From a virus, in IMG/VR virus record IMGVR_UViG_3300018083_000111, positions 1 through 23,775 of that record: DNA of 23,775 bases; one strand, written 5' to 3'. Under the pieces are notes generated by a model that worked only from the letters and a program-made list of their open reading frames with translations, was not told the origin of the DNA and did not search any database. Made by a program: the position numbers and the translations under genes. Below are positions 7,499-15,058 of this stretch, in pieces. How positions within the stretch are numbered: position 1 is the stretch's first letter; each line of letters starts with the position of its first letter.

Positions 7499-7947
7499 TG
7501 CCGACGTTACCCGACGTTCGCGACGTCGACCAGGCGATCCTGGAAGTACTGACACAGGACGCGATCCTAGGCGCCCTTATGCCAGGCGGGATCCATTGGG
7601 ACGTCGCGCCGCCTGGACTAACGGCGTTCGTCGCAATTACGGCGCAGGATTTCACGGCCGACTATGTATTTGGCGCGAACGACGGCGGTATAGAACGGAT
7701 CGGGTACCAGGTCGTCGCGATAACAAAAGGGTCGTCGGCCGATGCGCCATTGGATGCGGCCGCGCGTATTCACGACTTGTTACAACGGCAGTCGTTACCG
7801 TTGACGGGAACAGGGTACGAAGTCATGGCCGTCGTTCGCGTTCGGCGTATTCGGTTTTCGGAATTCGATCGGACTAATGCCGAGTGGCAGCATATCGGCG
7901 GTATTTACAACGTCATCGTATCCAGCGAAACGACAGTCGTTAATTAA
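7498..7947 (+). CDS. Tail terminator-like protein (DUF3168 type)
   Basis: This 149-residue protein has the size and pattern of tail terminator proteins (lambda gpU / DUF3168 group), which cap the finished tail tube and join it to the head. Typical parts are VDQAILEVLTQDAILGALMPGGIHWDVAP near the N-terminus, GYQVVAITKGSSADAPLDAAARIHDLL in the middle and a final RRIRFSEFD strand followed by WQHIGGIYNVIVSS. Its start overlaps the previous stop by one base. Position just before the tail tube gene supports the call. Confidence 0.8.
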   Translation: MPTLPDVRDVDQAILEVLTQDAILGALMPGGIHWDVAPPGLTAFVAITAQDFTADYVFGANDGGIERIGYQVVAITKGSSADAPLDAAARIHDLLQRQSLPLTGTGYEVMAVVRVRRIRFSEFDRTNAEWQHIGGIYNVIVSSETTVVN

Positions 7948-7977
7948 CCAGTAATACAAACTAAAGGCGGTGATGTT

Positions 7978-8403
7978 ATGGCAGTACTCCGACGCCACGG
8001 TATGCACGGCGAAGTCAGTATGGATCCTGCGGGTACGCCTGTTACTCCGGTGTACGCAGTAATAGCGAGTCTGAATAAATTCACAATCGAATTCACGCGC
8101 GACAAAGTCGACGTAACGGCGTTCCAGGATCCGAATAAGGTATACGTCCAGGGTTTCGCCGACATAAAAGGGACGCTAGGCGGTTGGTGGGAGGCATTAG
8201 CGTCGCGCGCATTATTCGACGTCGCATTAGGCGATACTCCCTGTTCCCTGAAATTGGTTCCGTCGACATTAGATCCGACGGCCTTTTACTCTGGCCTGGC
8301 GTATCTGGACGCGTCGATCGACGTCGCGGCCGACGGCGCCGTTGCGGTTTCGGGTAATTGGGCGGCCGCTGGTCCGTGGGTCGTCGATCCTGTCGTGCCG
8401 TAA
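7978..8403 (+). CDS. Major tail tube protein
   Basis: This 141-residue protein is probably the tail tube subunit that forms the hollow tail. It is beta-rich, with IASLNKFTIEFTRDKVDVTAFQDPNKVYVQGFADIKGTLGG, a pattern seen in phage tube proteins with a DVTAF..P.....G...I.G motif, and a C-terminal GLAYLDASIDVAADGAVAVSGNW. It has the best ribosome binding site of the block, AAAGGCGG followed by TGATG (7963-7970), seven bases before ATG 7978, which fits high expression. No sheath gene follows, supporting a non-contractile tail. Confidence 0.82.
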   Translation: MAVLRRHGMHGEVSMDPAGTPVTPVYAVIASLNKFTIEFTRDKVDVTAFQDPNKVYVQGFADIKGTLGGWWEALASRALFDVALGDTPCSLKLVPSTLDPTAFYSGLAYLDASIDVAADGAVAVSGNWAAAGPWVVDPVVP

Positions 8404-8406
8404 CGT

Positions 8407-8712
8407 ATGCCTGGATCCATTAACGGAAAAGACGCCGTTATTAAATGGACGTATTACACGGCGGCCGCGATTAGTGCGTACGCGATTACCCGTTCGGATA
8501 ATGGCGCGACGACATTAGTTGCGACCGTCGTACAGCAGGACCGATTCAAGCTATCGCAACGGCCGCTCGTATTCGAAGCGAAGCATAAACAGGGCGCCTG
8601 GTCCTGGCCGATCGTGTCCTATACGTTGGCCGATAGTGGGCGCCTGGTCGCGCGCCTAGGACCAGAATTACCAGGCGATAAGGTGTTAAATGTCGCGATT
8701 CCTGAAACCTGA
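8407..8712 (+). CDS. Unknown small tail-module protein
   Basis: This 101-residue protein lies between the tail tube and tail assembly chaperone genes, starting 3 bases after the tube stop and overlapping the chaperone start by 23 bases. It appears beta-rich, with WTYYTAAAISAYAITRSDNG, LVATVVQQDRFKLSQRPL and SWPIVSYTLADSGRLVARLG. I do not recognise the family. Its position suggests a minor tube-like protein, tail component or assembly factor. It uses the same codons as its neighbours, so it is probably an old member of the operon. Confidence 0.7.
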   Translation: MPGSINGKDAVIKWTYYTAAAISAYAITRSDNGATTLVATVVQQDRFKLSQRPLVFEAKHKQGAWSWPIVSYTLADSGRLVARLGPELPGDKVLNVAIPET

Positions 8713-9070
8713 AATCGTTCGCTTGAATCTCACAGGCGGCGACTGGATTACCGTCAAACGCCAGCTAACCGCAGGCGAACAGCGGCGCGTATTCGCGCGA
8801 TCGGCGAAAACCGCGATGGCGGGTAAACCAGTTGAAATCGATTTAGAAAAAGCCGGTCTAATGGAAATGGTTGAGTACTTAATCGACTGGTCCTTTGTCG
8901 ACGAACAGGGTAAACCCGTCGCGATCCGTGATATGCCGTCGGAATATATCGCCGACGTGTTATGTAGTCTCGACTCCGACTCCTTCGCCGAAATACACAC
9001 GGCGATCGACGCACACGAAAAGACCGTCGCAGAGGAAAAAAAAACCCGCAGTACCGCGAACGTGTCCTAA
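8690..9070 (+). CDS. Tail assembly chaperone, short form (gpG-like)
   Basis: This 126-residue product is the zero-frame form of the tail assembly chaperone. It directly precedes the tape measure gene, as in lambda (gpG/gpGT). Visible segments are VRLNLTGGDWITVKRQLTAGEQRRVF, LEKAGLMEMVEYLIDW, and a C-terminus rich in Lys, Glu and Thr. The LTAGEQ segment resembles the tail chaperone pattern of many siphophages. The gene ends after a run of nine A residues (9036-9044), where some ribosomes are predicted to slip. Confidence 0.82.
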   Translation: MSRFLKPEIVRLNLTGGDWITVKRQLTAGEQRRVFARSAKTAMAGKPVEIDLEKAGLMEMVEYLIDWSFVDEQGKPVAIRDMPSEYIADVLCSLDSDSFAEIHTAIDAHEKTVAEEKKTRSTANVS

Positions 9071-9183
9071 GTGACTTGCGAATCTGTCGGTATATGCACT
9101 GGACCTACGACGACGTAATGAATCTACCAGGCGACGTATACGACATTCTAGTCGACGACATTATTAAGGAACAGGACGCCTAA
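8690..9183 (+). CDS. Tail assembly chaperone, -1 frameshift form (gpGT-like)
   Basis: Slippage by -1 on the run of nine A (9036-9044) moves ribosomes into a frame that stays open to TAA 9181-9183. The zero-frame codons GAA-AAA-AAA (9035-9043) shift to AAC at 9043-9045. The fused product is about 164 residues and its extension reads NPQYRERVLSDLRICRYMHW, then TYDDVMNLPGDVYDILVDDI and IKEQDA. That extension has the codon style of the neighbouring genes and no start codon of its own at its beginning, and it ends 6 bases before the tape measure ATG. This is the classic arrangement by which a G:GT ratio helps coat the tape measure protein. The shift itself is inferred. Confidence 0.82.
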
Positions 9184-9189
9184 TTACCC

Positions 9190-11439
9190 ATGGCCTTAAC
9201 CGCCAAATTCCAGGCCGACTTTACATCGTTTTATTCTGCCGTCCAGAAGGCCGAAGGCCATTTAGCGACGTTCCAGAAGGACGCCGACGACGTGGGTAAG
9301 TCGCTGGATAAAATGACCGACCAATTCAGCGGCCGCGACATATTGCAGCAGGCGACGCTAATGTCGAAGGCCATAAAGGACGTCGGCGGCGTCGCCGTAT
9401 TAACCGACCAGGAATTACGCCGCCTAGGGCCGACGTTCGCCGAAGCAACCGCGAAGGCGCAGAAAATGGGCGTCGACGTACCGCAGGATTTTAAAGACAT
9501 TACGAAGGCCGCCGAAGGCGTCGCCGAACCTACCGATAATTGGTCGTCGTCGTTAAATCTGGTAAAAGGCGGAATCGCCGCGATCGTGTCGTCGGGTCTA
9601 GTGAAATTCCTGTGGGATAGCGCAGAGGCTGGGATTAAGTGGGCGGGTACGTTGTCGCGTATGCACGCGCAAACCGACATTAGTTATAAAGACTTACAGA
9701 TATTACAGGACGTCGCGATCGAAACGTCGACCGATATGTCGACGTTAACGAAGTCGGTCCAGGTATTACAGGAACGGCTCGGCGATAAGTCGGCCTATGC
9801 AGGCCTTCGGCAATTAGGTATTAACGTCGACGCGATTTTGAAAATGAACCCCGCCGAACAATTCGGCGAAGTGGCAAAGGCGATCGCGAAAATAGAAGAT
9901 CCGACCAAACGCGCGGCCGCAGCGAAGGCGATCCTAGGGAACGCGTATCGCGAAGCATTACCCGCCATGCGCGCAAATTGGTCGGAGATAGCAAAGAATA
10001 CAAAAGTCGTCGCCGACGACCAAATAGAAGCAGTCGATCGCTTATCGGCGAAATGGAACAAATTCTGGAACGACCAGGATAAATCGTGGGGTTCCTGGTT
10101 AGGGAAACAGGCCGCAGGCCTGGAACAGGGCGCCGCGAATTGGGAACGCGCGTCAGAACGTAGCGCGGCCGCGCGCGCCAAGCTATTCGGCGGCGCGTCG
10201 GAATTACCGACATTACCTAATGCCCCACAGGGACCAGTCGCAGGCGGCGACGCGCATGTAACGGGGTTCGTCGATCCGGCGATTATCAGCGACTTAAAAG
10301 TGTACGGGAAAACGTTAGACGAAACGGCGGCCGCGACCGTTCGCGCGACGGCCGCCGATAAAACCGCGACGGCCGCGCGCCAGGCCTTAGCGGAAATGAC
10401 GCGCGCAGGCGCAGGCGCCGAATTCGACTGGCAAAATCAAATCCTACTGACGAAATTTAAGGCCGACCAATTAACCGTTACAGAAAAGCAATTATACGAA
10501 CAGACTGCGACGTTAGCGTCGTTCGTCGCCGCGCATAAGGCCGACATATTCCCGTACCCGCCCGAAGGATCGTTGGACGCCTGGAAACGCGGCCAAACGG
10601 CCGTTACGGAAATGGCGCCCAAAGTAAACACGTTAGGTAATGCCGTCGGGTTTATGAATTCCCACTTAGGAACCGTCGAAGGGATCCTAGGCGGTATACA
10701 GACAGGATGGGCGCAAACCGCGACCGTCGGCGCGCGCGCGATCCAGGCGATTACGTCAAACCTAATGTCTGGTAATTGGGTCGGCGCTATTGTCGCCGCA
10801 ACGTCGGCATTAGGCGGATTTATCGCCAAGCTATTCGGCGCCTCTGAGGAATCTAAAAAGGTTTCCCCAATGCGCGACGAATTCTTTAGATTACAGGGCG
10901 GATTAGAACGACTGAACCCGCGCGTTATGGAATTGGAAGGAAACCTGGAATCTGTCCAGGCGGTATTTGACGCGCGTACTGTCCAGCAATACGACGCCGC
11001 GATCGCGAACCTGAATAAAATTCTGGCGCAGGACCAGGCCGCATTAGATCGCGCGTCCGAGTCGGCCGACGGTTACGCCGACACATTAAAAAAGATACCG
11101 TCGAAGATTCCGATCGACATTCGGTATACGGAGTCGGGTAGTAAACCCGAAAAAGGCAGCGTACCAGGTTTCGCGACCGGAACAGGCGGCCAATTTGTCG
11201 ACTTTGGCGCCGGTACCCTGGCGATGTTACATGGCCGCGAAGCGATCGTACCCGAAGGCGCCGTACGCAATGCAGGCGCAGGCGGCCAGGGCGCGATCGG
11301 CGGCGCCGCTGTATCGGTCACGATTAATGCACAGGGCGCCTTTTTCGATACGCCTGGCGACCTGCAACGACTAGCCGACAAAGTCAACGATGCTTTAACC
11401 GCGAAGTATGGCCTTACCAACCGCCTTCGCGCCGCATAA
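9190..11439 (+). CDS. Tape measure protein
   Basis: At 749 residues this is the longest gene and follows the tail chaperone. It has the composition of tape measure proteins: long helical and coiled regions rich in Ala, Lys and Asp (FQADFTSFYSAVQKAEGHLA at the N-terminus), a first hydrophobic segment near residue 130 (GGIAAIVSSGLVKFLWDSA) and a second near 535-555 (NWVGAIVAATSALGGFIAKL). The C-terminus has GFATGTGGQFVDFGAGTLAMLHGREAIVPEGA, a segment widely seen in tape measure proteins. By the usual rule of about 0.15 nm per residue the tail would be near 110 nm. It overlaps the next gene by 32 bases. Confidence 0.93.
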   Translation: MALTAKFQADFTSFYSAVQKAEGHLATFQKDADDVGKSLDKMTDQFSGRDILQQATLMSKAIKDVGGVAVLTDQELRRLGPTFAEATAKAQKMGVDVPQDFKDITKAAEGVAEPTDNWSSSLNLVKGGIAAIVSSGLVKFLWDSAEAGIKWAGTLSRMHAQTDISYKDLQILQDVAIETSTDMSTLTKSVQVLQERLGDKSAYAGLRQLGINVDAILKMNPAEQFGEVAKAIAKIEDPTKRAAAAKAILGNAYREALPAMRANWSEIAKNTKVVADDQIEAVDRLSAKWNKFWNDQDKSWGSWLGKQAAGLEQGAANWERASERSAAARAKLFGGASELPTLPNAPQGPVAGGDAHVTGFVDPAIISDLKVYGKTLDETAAATVRATAADKTATAARQALAEMTRAGAGAEFDWQNQILLTKFKADQLTVTEKQLYEQTATLASFVAAHKADIFPYPPEGSLDAWKRGQTAVTEMAPKVNTLGNAVGFMNSHLGTVEGILGGIQTGWAQTATVGARAIQAITSNLMSGNWVGAIVAATSALGGFIAKLFGASEESKKVSPMRDEFFRLQGGLERLNPRVMELEGNLESVQAVFDARTVQQYDAAIANLNKILAQDQAALDRASESADGYADTLKKIPSKIPIDIRYTESGSKPEKGSVPGFATGTGGQFVDFGAGTLAMLHGREAIVPEGAVRNAGAGGQGAIGGAAVSVTINAQGAFFDTPGDLQRLADKVNDALTAKYGLTNRLRAA

Positions 11440-13162
11440 CGGGCCGGTTAATTTACCAGGCGAAGGCGCGTACATCTACGCGCGATCCGGCCTGGCGCGA
11501 TCGGCGACGACGCGAAGTAATTTCGTCGCGGTACAAATCACGATCGGTTGGATCGGGCGCGGGAATTACGGCGGTATTAATTTCGAATACGACATTACCG
11601 CCGACGTTCTATATGACTCATTAACCGTGACGCAGGCGATTAACGACGAACCCGATACCTGTAGTTTTACCCTGAAACCTAAAGACTGGTCGGCGACGGG
11701 AACGAACCCGCCGTCGGTCGGCCAGGAAATACGGATCGCATGGGCGCCAGGCGGTTCGCCAGGCGTCGTCCTGTTTCATGGGTTTATTGTTACGACACAA
11801 TTCGACTGGCGATTAAATAACCTACAGCCGCCCTGGATTTCCGTGCAATGTCAGGATCCAATGTGGCGATTCGACGCGCGCCTAGTAACGTACCGATTTC
11901 CTGCGCAGTCGGTTACGGCGTCGATTCAATTCCTAGTGAAATACTTTTGTAATGCGCCGTCGGCACATCCGTTGGATTTTACAACCGACTTTGTCCAGGC
12001 GAATATGCCGTCGATTCCCGCCTTCGATGTAACAAACCAAAGGCCGTCGACAGTAATGCGTACATTACTATCGGCCGTGAATGGCGGGTTTTATATCGCA
12101 GGCCTGGCGGTACACGCCTGGCCGAATAGTATTAGCGAACCGAACCAGTCGAACCCCGTACCATTAACCGTCGGCCTAAAAACCTTACATACATTCCGGC
12201 GAACCGTCGACGCGACGCAATTACGGCGACGCGTATTAGTCGAAGGCCGCAGGACGTCGACGTTAATTGCATTACCGACAACGACGAATAATTTTACGTT
12301 GGGGTTAGGCGTACCGTTGCAGGACGCGACGATCTTTCCTGTGATGGGTCCAACGGGATCGTTCCTAGCGCGCGTCGGTACGCAATGGATGAATATGCGC
12401 CATGCGATTAGCGTGACGGCGAATGGCGCGAACCCGCCACAAACAAAAGTCGCCGTCGACTACGCCGCTGGCAGTCCGTATCTCGCCTGTACACCGATGC
12501 CGATTATTCCGCCTGCGGCCGGTTGGGTACGGGTCGGTAACCAGTATTCCAGATACGACCAATTTACGGGTAATTCGCAAACGGAAAATTGGACGTTACA
12601 TCTACCGAACGCCGTAGGTATGCCGTACGGCGTCTTTACCGCGAATATTAAAGTCGGCGATACGGTCGAATGGGTCGATTGTGTAATGGCGTTTAGTGCG
12701 AGTGGCGTATGGTGGAATTTACCTGGACAGTCCTTCGTGGCCGATCCAGATTTGAACCCGCGCGCGCAATCGACCGACGCGGCCGTTGTGACGTTAGCGA
12801 TCGCGCAAACGGGCGTATCTGGCGCGCCTGACGTATGGCCGGAAATCGAAGGGTTCGTACAGGACGGTCGGTATAGCTACGCAGGCGCCCAATCGCGCGC
12901 CGATTCCGACTTAGAAAATTTCCGCGATCCGTTGGCGTCCTTCGAATGGGAAACCGACGACCATAACGCCGTTCCTGGTCGGCCGCAGGATATTACGATG
13001 TACTCCGACGGTATCGTCGATCCCGTTGTCGACGCGACCGTAACGATCCTACAGGTCGATATTACATTTCCATTACTGACATTACCGCCACGGCGCCGCT
13101 GTACGGGCGGCGTCGTGAAACCTAGTACGTTTATGGAATTAGTCGTCACGGAAACGAATTAG
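11408..13162 (+). CDS. Tail tip / baseplate hub-like protein
   Basis: This 584-residue protein follows the tape measure gene, where distal tail and hub proteins are encoded. The first part has YGGINFEYDITADVLYDSLT and INDEPDTCSFTLKP followed by GQEIRIAW, a beta-rich pattern typical of phage tail hub proteins (T4 gp27-like/siphophage tail proteins). The middle has repeated beta segments, and the C-terminus ends with LLTLPPRRRCTGGVVKPSTF. ATG 11408 lies within the tape measure end (32-base overlap). It may combine distal tail and hub functions because no separate distal tail gene is seen. Exact family is not certain. Confidence 0.72.
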   Translation: MALPTAFAPHNGPVNLPGEGAYIYARSGLARSATTRSNFVAVQITIGWIGRGNYGGINFEYDITADVLYDSLTVTQAINDEPDTCSFTLKPKDWSATGTNPPSVGQEIRIAWAPGGSPGVVLFHGFIVTTQFDWRLNNLQPPWISVQCQDPMWRFDARLVTYRFPAQSVTASIQFLVKYFCNAPSAHPLDFTTDFVQANMPSIPAFDVTNQRPSTVMRTLLSAVNGGFYIAGLAVHAWPNSISEPNQSNPVPLTVGLKTLHTFRRTVDATQLRRRVLVEGRRTSTLIALPTTTNNFTLGLGVPLQDATIFPVMGPTGSFLARVGTQWMNMRHAISVTANGANPPQTKVAVDYAAGSPYLACTPMPIIPPAAGWVRVGNQYSRYDQFTGNSQTENWTLHLPNAVGMPYGVFTANIKVGDTVEWVDCVMAFSASGVWWNLPGQSFVADPDLNPRAQSTDAAVVTLAIAQTGVSGAPDVWPEIEGFVQDGRYSYAGAQSRADSDLENFRDPLASFEWETDDHNAVPGRPQDITMYSDGIVDPVVDATVTILQVDITFPLLTLPPRRRCTGGVVKPSTFMELVVTETN

Positions 13163-13171
13163 AAGGACGCG

Positions 13172-14005
13172 ATGGCAATTACTAGAACGGCAATGACGGA
13201 CGACGACGGAACGGGTACGACCGGCACAATTATCAATAATGCCTGGAAACAGGAACTATATAACCAGATCGACGCGACGTTACTAGGTGCAGCCGGTGTC
13301 ACGGCGAATTACATTCACTCAACAGCCGTCGGCACAGTTAATAATCTCGCATGTGGATCGCCAAGTTTACAAACAGTAATCCTGCTGGAAAACGCGACGC
13401 CGATAACGCTGACGGGCGTGCAATTTTCAGCGACACCACGACTAGGTGATCTATTAGTGATACAAGGTCGCGGCGCGCAAGTATCGCTCCCGCATATCGC
13501 TGGTACATCTACACATCAATTTGTGAACTATGTAGGATCAGCGCCGACACCATTAACGAACGGGGGAACAGCGACATACATTTGGACAAATGGCTATTGG
13601 TGTATGTGTCACCACGAACAAGGCTCGTGGATTACCCCGCCATTTAATGCGGCGGATTATTTTGGTATTAATGGACTAACGTGGACGGTTGCTGCGGGCG
13701 ACGTAAGACAGGCGCGCTACCGTCTAAGTGGGCGCACGTTGCAATGGACATTATCGGTAACCGGGGTTATTGGCGGCGCGGCGTCGCCGTACGCTATGCG
13801 AAACGTATTCGGCGGTTATTCCGTTCGAACACTCAGTGCAGAGGATTTTACTTGCGCGTATCCTTACGCGGATTCTCTGGCAGTAGGAACTGGGTATGTG
13901 CAGCAATACACAACGCAATTGCAATTTATGAAGGGGTTAACGACGCCAGCATGGGGAGTGGGCGCGATCATAATTCGCGCGTGTGGTATCTGTGAAGTGA
14001 CATAA
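13172..14005 (+). CDS. Tail fibre / receptor-binding protein candidate
   Basis: This 277-residue protein follows the tail tip gene and probably contacts the host. The N-terminal 35 residues (MAITRTAMTDDDGTGTTGTI, then NNAWKQELYNQIDA) look like a conserved attachment segment. The rest is rich in Thr, Gly, Ala and aromatic residues, with a Cys-containing WCMCHH near residue 145, and is probably a beta-structured tip. From about 13280 onward codon use changes: CTC, GCT, ACA, GGT and TGT become common and GC falls. This fits exchange of the tip domain by recombination while the anchor stayed. It starts 9 bases after the previous gene with AAGGACG as ribosome binding site. Confidence 0.75.
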   Translation: MAITRTAMTDDDGTGTTGTIINNAWKQELYNQIDATLLGAAGVTANYIHSTAVGTVNNLACGSPSLQTVILLENATPITLTGVQFSATPRLGDLLVIQGRGAQVSLPHIAGTSTHQFVNYVGSAPTPLTNGGTATYIWTNGYWCMCHHEQGSWITPPFNAADYFGINGLTWTVAAGDVRQARYRLSGRTLQWTLSVTGVIGGAASPYAMRNVFGGYSVRTLSAEDFTCAYPYADSLAVGTGYVQQYTTQLQFMKGLTTPAWGVGAIIIRACGICEVT

Positions 14006-14022
14006 GAAAGGGGACGTAATAC

Positions 14023-14316
14023 ATGAGCGTAGGACTACCCGTTACAAAAAACGAAATCGACAGCCGTGCAGGAGATATTGCGCGCGCGTTCCAGGACCAG
14101 TTTAACGACGTCGCAACGATGCAAGGGTTCCTGGTCGCGACGCCGAACGGCGATCTAGAAACCCTAGGCTACACGCCAGACGAAGTCGCGTCGTTAAAGA
14201 CGGCGTTTACCGACCTGGCGCAACTAGGGACGATTTGGACAGGCCAGGCCGCATTAGCGACCGCGAAGGATTTTCGTACGTTCGTTCGGCGCCTGTGGGG
14301 AGTCGGCGCCTTCTAA
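14023..14316 (+). CDS. Small tail-module protein, unknown function
   Basis: This 97-residue protein is the last gene of the rightward block. It is helical, with VTKNEIDSRAGDIARAFQDQF, an FLVATPNGDLETLGYTPDEV segment and a C-terminal DFRTFVRRLWGVGAF. It starts at ATG 14023 after AAAGGGGA, a good ribosome binding site. Codon use returns to the phage norm after the divergent fibre gene. Position suggests a fibre assembly factor or minor structural protein. I have an impression of similar small proteins following fibre genes in other phages, but cannot name a family. Confidence 0.7.
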   Translation: MSVGLPVTKNEIDSRAGDIARAFQDQFNDVATMQGFLVATPNGDLETLGYTPDEVASLKTAFTDLAQLGTIWTGQAALATAKDFRTFVRRLWGVGAF

Positions 14317-14328
14317 TCGGCCAGGCAT

Positions 14329-14361
14329 AAAAAAACGGCGCTAGGGTTTAACTGGCGCCGT
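14329..14361 (-). terminator. Rho-independent terminator for leftward transcripts
   Basis: ACGGCGC (14335-14341) pairs with GCGCCGT (14355-14361). Read on the - strand, the stem is followed at once by seven T residues (the A run 14329-14335 on the + strand, one base of which belongs to the stem). It lies between the convergent gene blocks, 24 bases beyond the stop of the last leftward gene. There is no T run on the + strand side, so it would stop leftward transcripts best. Confidence 0.8.
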
Positions 14362-14385
14362 CGGTCGGCCGCGCGCGGTTCGGGG

Positions 14386-14637
14386 TTAGGCCTGGCGCGG
14401 TCGGGTTCGCCCGTTGGCCTGCGCCGTTAACGTCGACGCAGGAACGGCCGCCTTACGCGGTCGGCCGCCTTTGGCGCCGTTCGCCCTGGCCGCCTGGATT
14501 TGCCACAATTTTTCCTGCGCCCGTTCTAGGGCGGCGAATTGTTTCGGTTCCAGGTCGTCGCAGTCGCCAGCTAATTTGGCGCCGATAGCTTCGGCGATCG
14601 CGTCCAATTCGGCGGCCGTAAACCGTGGGCGCGTCAT
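14386..14637 (-). CDS. Small DNA-binding-like protein with RANGAKGGRPRK tail
   Basis: This 83-residue protein begins MTRPRFTAAELDAIAEAIGA and continues with a helical part (PKQFAALERAQEKLWQIQAA), then RANGAKGGRPRKAAVPAS and a basic Arg/Thr end. GGRPRK resembles an AT-hook-like DNA minor-groove contact. Its ATG overlaps the stop of the upstream gene as ATGA (14634-14637), so translation is coupled. The 43-bp DNA segment coding for the GRPRK region is identical to that at the end of the upstream gene. Function unknown; a regulator or nucleoid-associated accessory protein is plausible. Confidence 0.65.
   Translation of the reverse strand: MTRPRFTAAELDAIAEAIGAKLAGDCDDLEPKQFAALERAQEKLWQIQAARANGAKGGRPRKAAVPASTLTAQANGRTRPRQA
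14447..14489. repeat. 43-bp direct repeat, copy 1
   Basis: These 43 bases are identical to 14641-14683, 194 bp away. The segment lies inside the 83-residue gene and codes on the - strand for the RANGAKGGRPRKAA region. Identity over all 43 bases, including third codon positions, points to recent duplication or gene conversion. Confidence 0.85.
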
Positions 14638-14939
14638 AACGCCGCCTTACGCGGTCGGCCGCCTTTGGCGCCGTTCGCCCTGGACGACGCCGCCTTCGCC
14701 GCCGACCGAACCGAACCGCCACGGCGCCCGATAGCAGACAGGGCAGCGAATGGCGCGCGCAGGTATTCGGCATGGGCCGTCGCGGCCGCCTTTGTGTCGA
14801 ACGTGTCGGCCGTTACGACGCCGTCGACCAGAACCGCCCATACCCAACGGCCGCGCGTCGTCGTATAGGTTCGCCCGTTGCGGCCTTCCCGTACGCCTTC
14901 GTTTTCGTTCCAGTCCTTCGCGATCGAAATGACGGCCAT
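14634..14939 (-). CDS. Small unknown protein with RANGAKGGRPRK tail
   Basis: The best start is ATG 14939-14937, six bases after AAAGGCGG (14946-14953 on the - strand), giving 101 residues beginning MAVISIAKDWNENEGVREGR. The first 70 residues look like a small mixed alpha/beta domain (RTYTTTRGRWVWAVLVDGVV, then DTFDTKAAATAHAEYLRAPF). The C-terminus is Ser/Ala-rich and ends RANGAKGGRPRKAAL, the same tail as the next gene. A longer frame starting at 15029 would overlap a small upstream gene and lacks a good ribosome binding site. Function unknown. Confidence 0.65.
   Translation of the reverse strand: MAVISIAKDWNENEGVREGRNGRTYTTTRGRWVWAVLVDGVVTADTFDTKAAATAHAEYLRAPFAALSAIGRRGGSVRSAAKAASSRANGAKGGRPRKAAL
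14641..14683. repeat. 43-bp direct repeat, copy 2
   Basis: Identical to 14447-14489. It codes for the last residues of the 101-residue protein on the - strand and lies within 10 bases of the ATGA overlap with the next gene. Confidence 0.85.
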
Positions 14940-15058
14940 TAGCGGCCGCCTTTCGCGCGCCGTTCGGCGCCCTGTCGACGCGCGTATATAGCGCGAATCT
15001 TCGCCAGGGCGTCTAACATTAACGCCCACGAAATCACGCCGTTCGCGTACTGGTCCAT
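14939..15058 (-). CDS. Small protein, 39 aa
   Basis: This short - strand gene starts at ATG 15058-15056 and ends at TAA 14941-14939, overlapping the next ATG as TAATG. The product begins MDQYANGVISWALMLDALAK, continues IRAIYARRQGAERRAKGGR, and looks like one amphipathic helix with a basic tail. Codons such as GCG, TTA and CGC fit the phage. There is no strong ribosome binding site. Coupling to the next gene is the main reason to accept it; function unknown. Confidence 0.4.
   Translation of the reverse strand: MDQYANGVISWALMLDALAKIRAIYARRQGAERRAKGGR

Noticed and set aside
14940-15029. N-terminal extension of the 101-aa leftward gene to 15029
   Set aside because: The extension is Arg-rich, overlaps the small coupled gene, and the inner ATG at 14939 has a clear AAAGGCGG at proper spacing.
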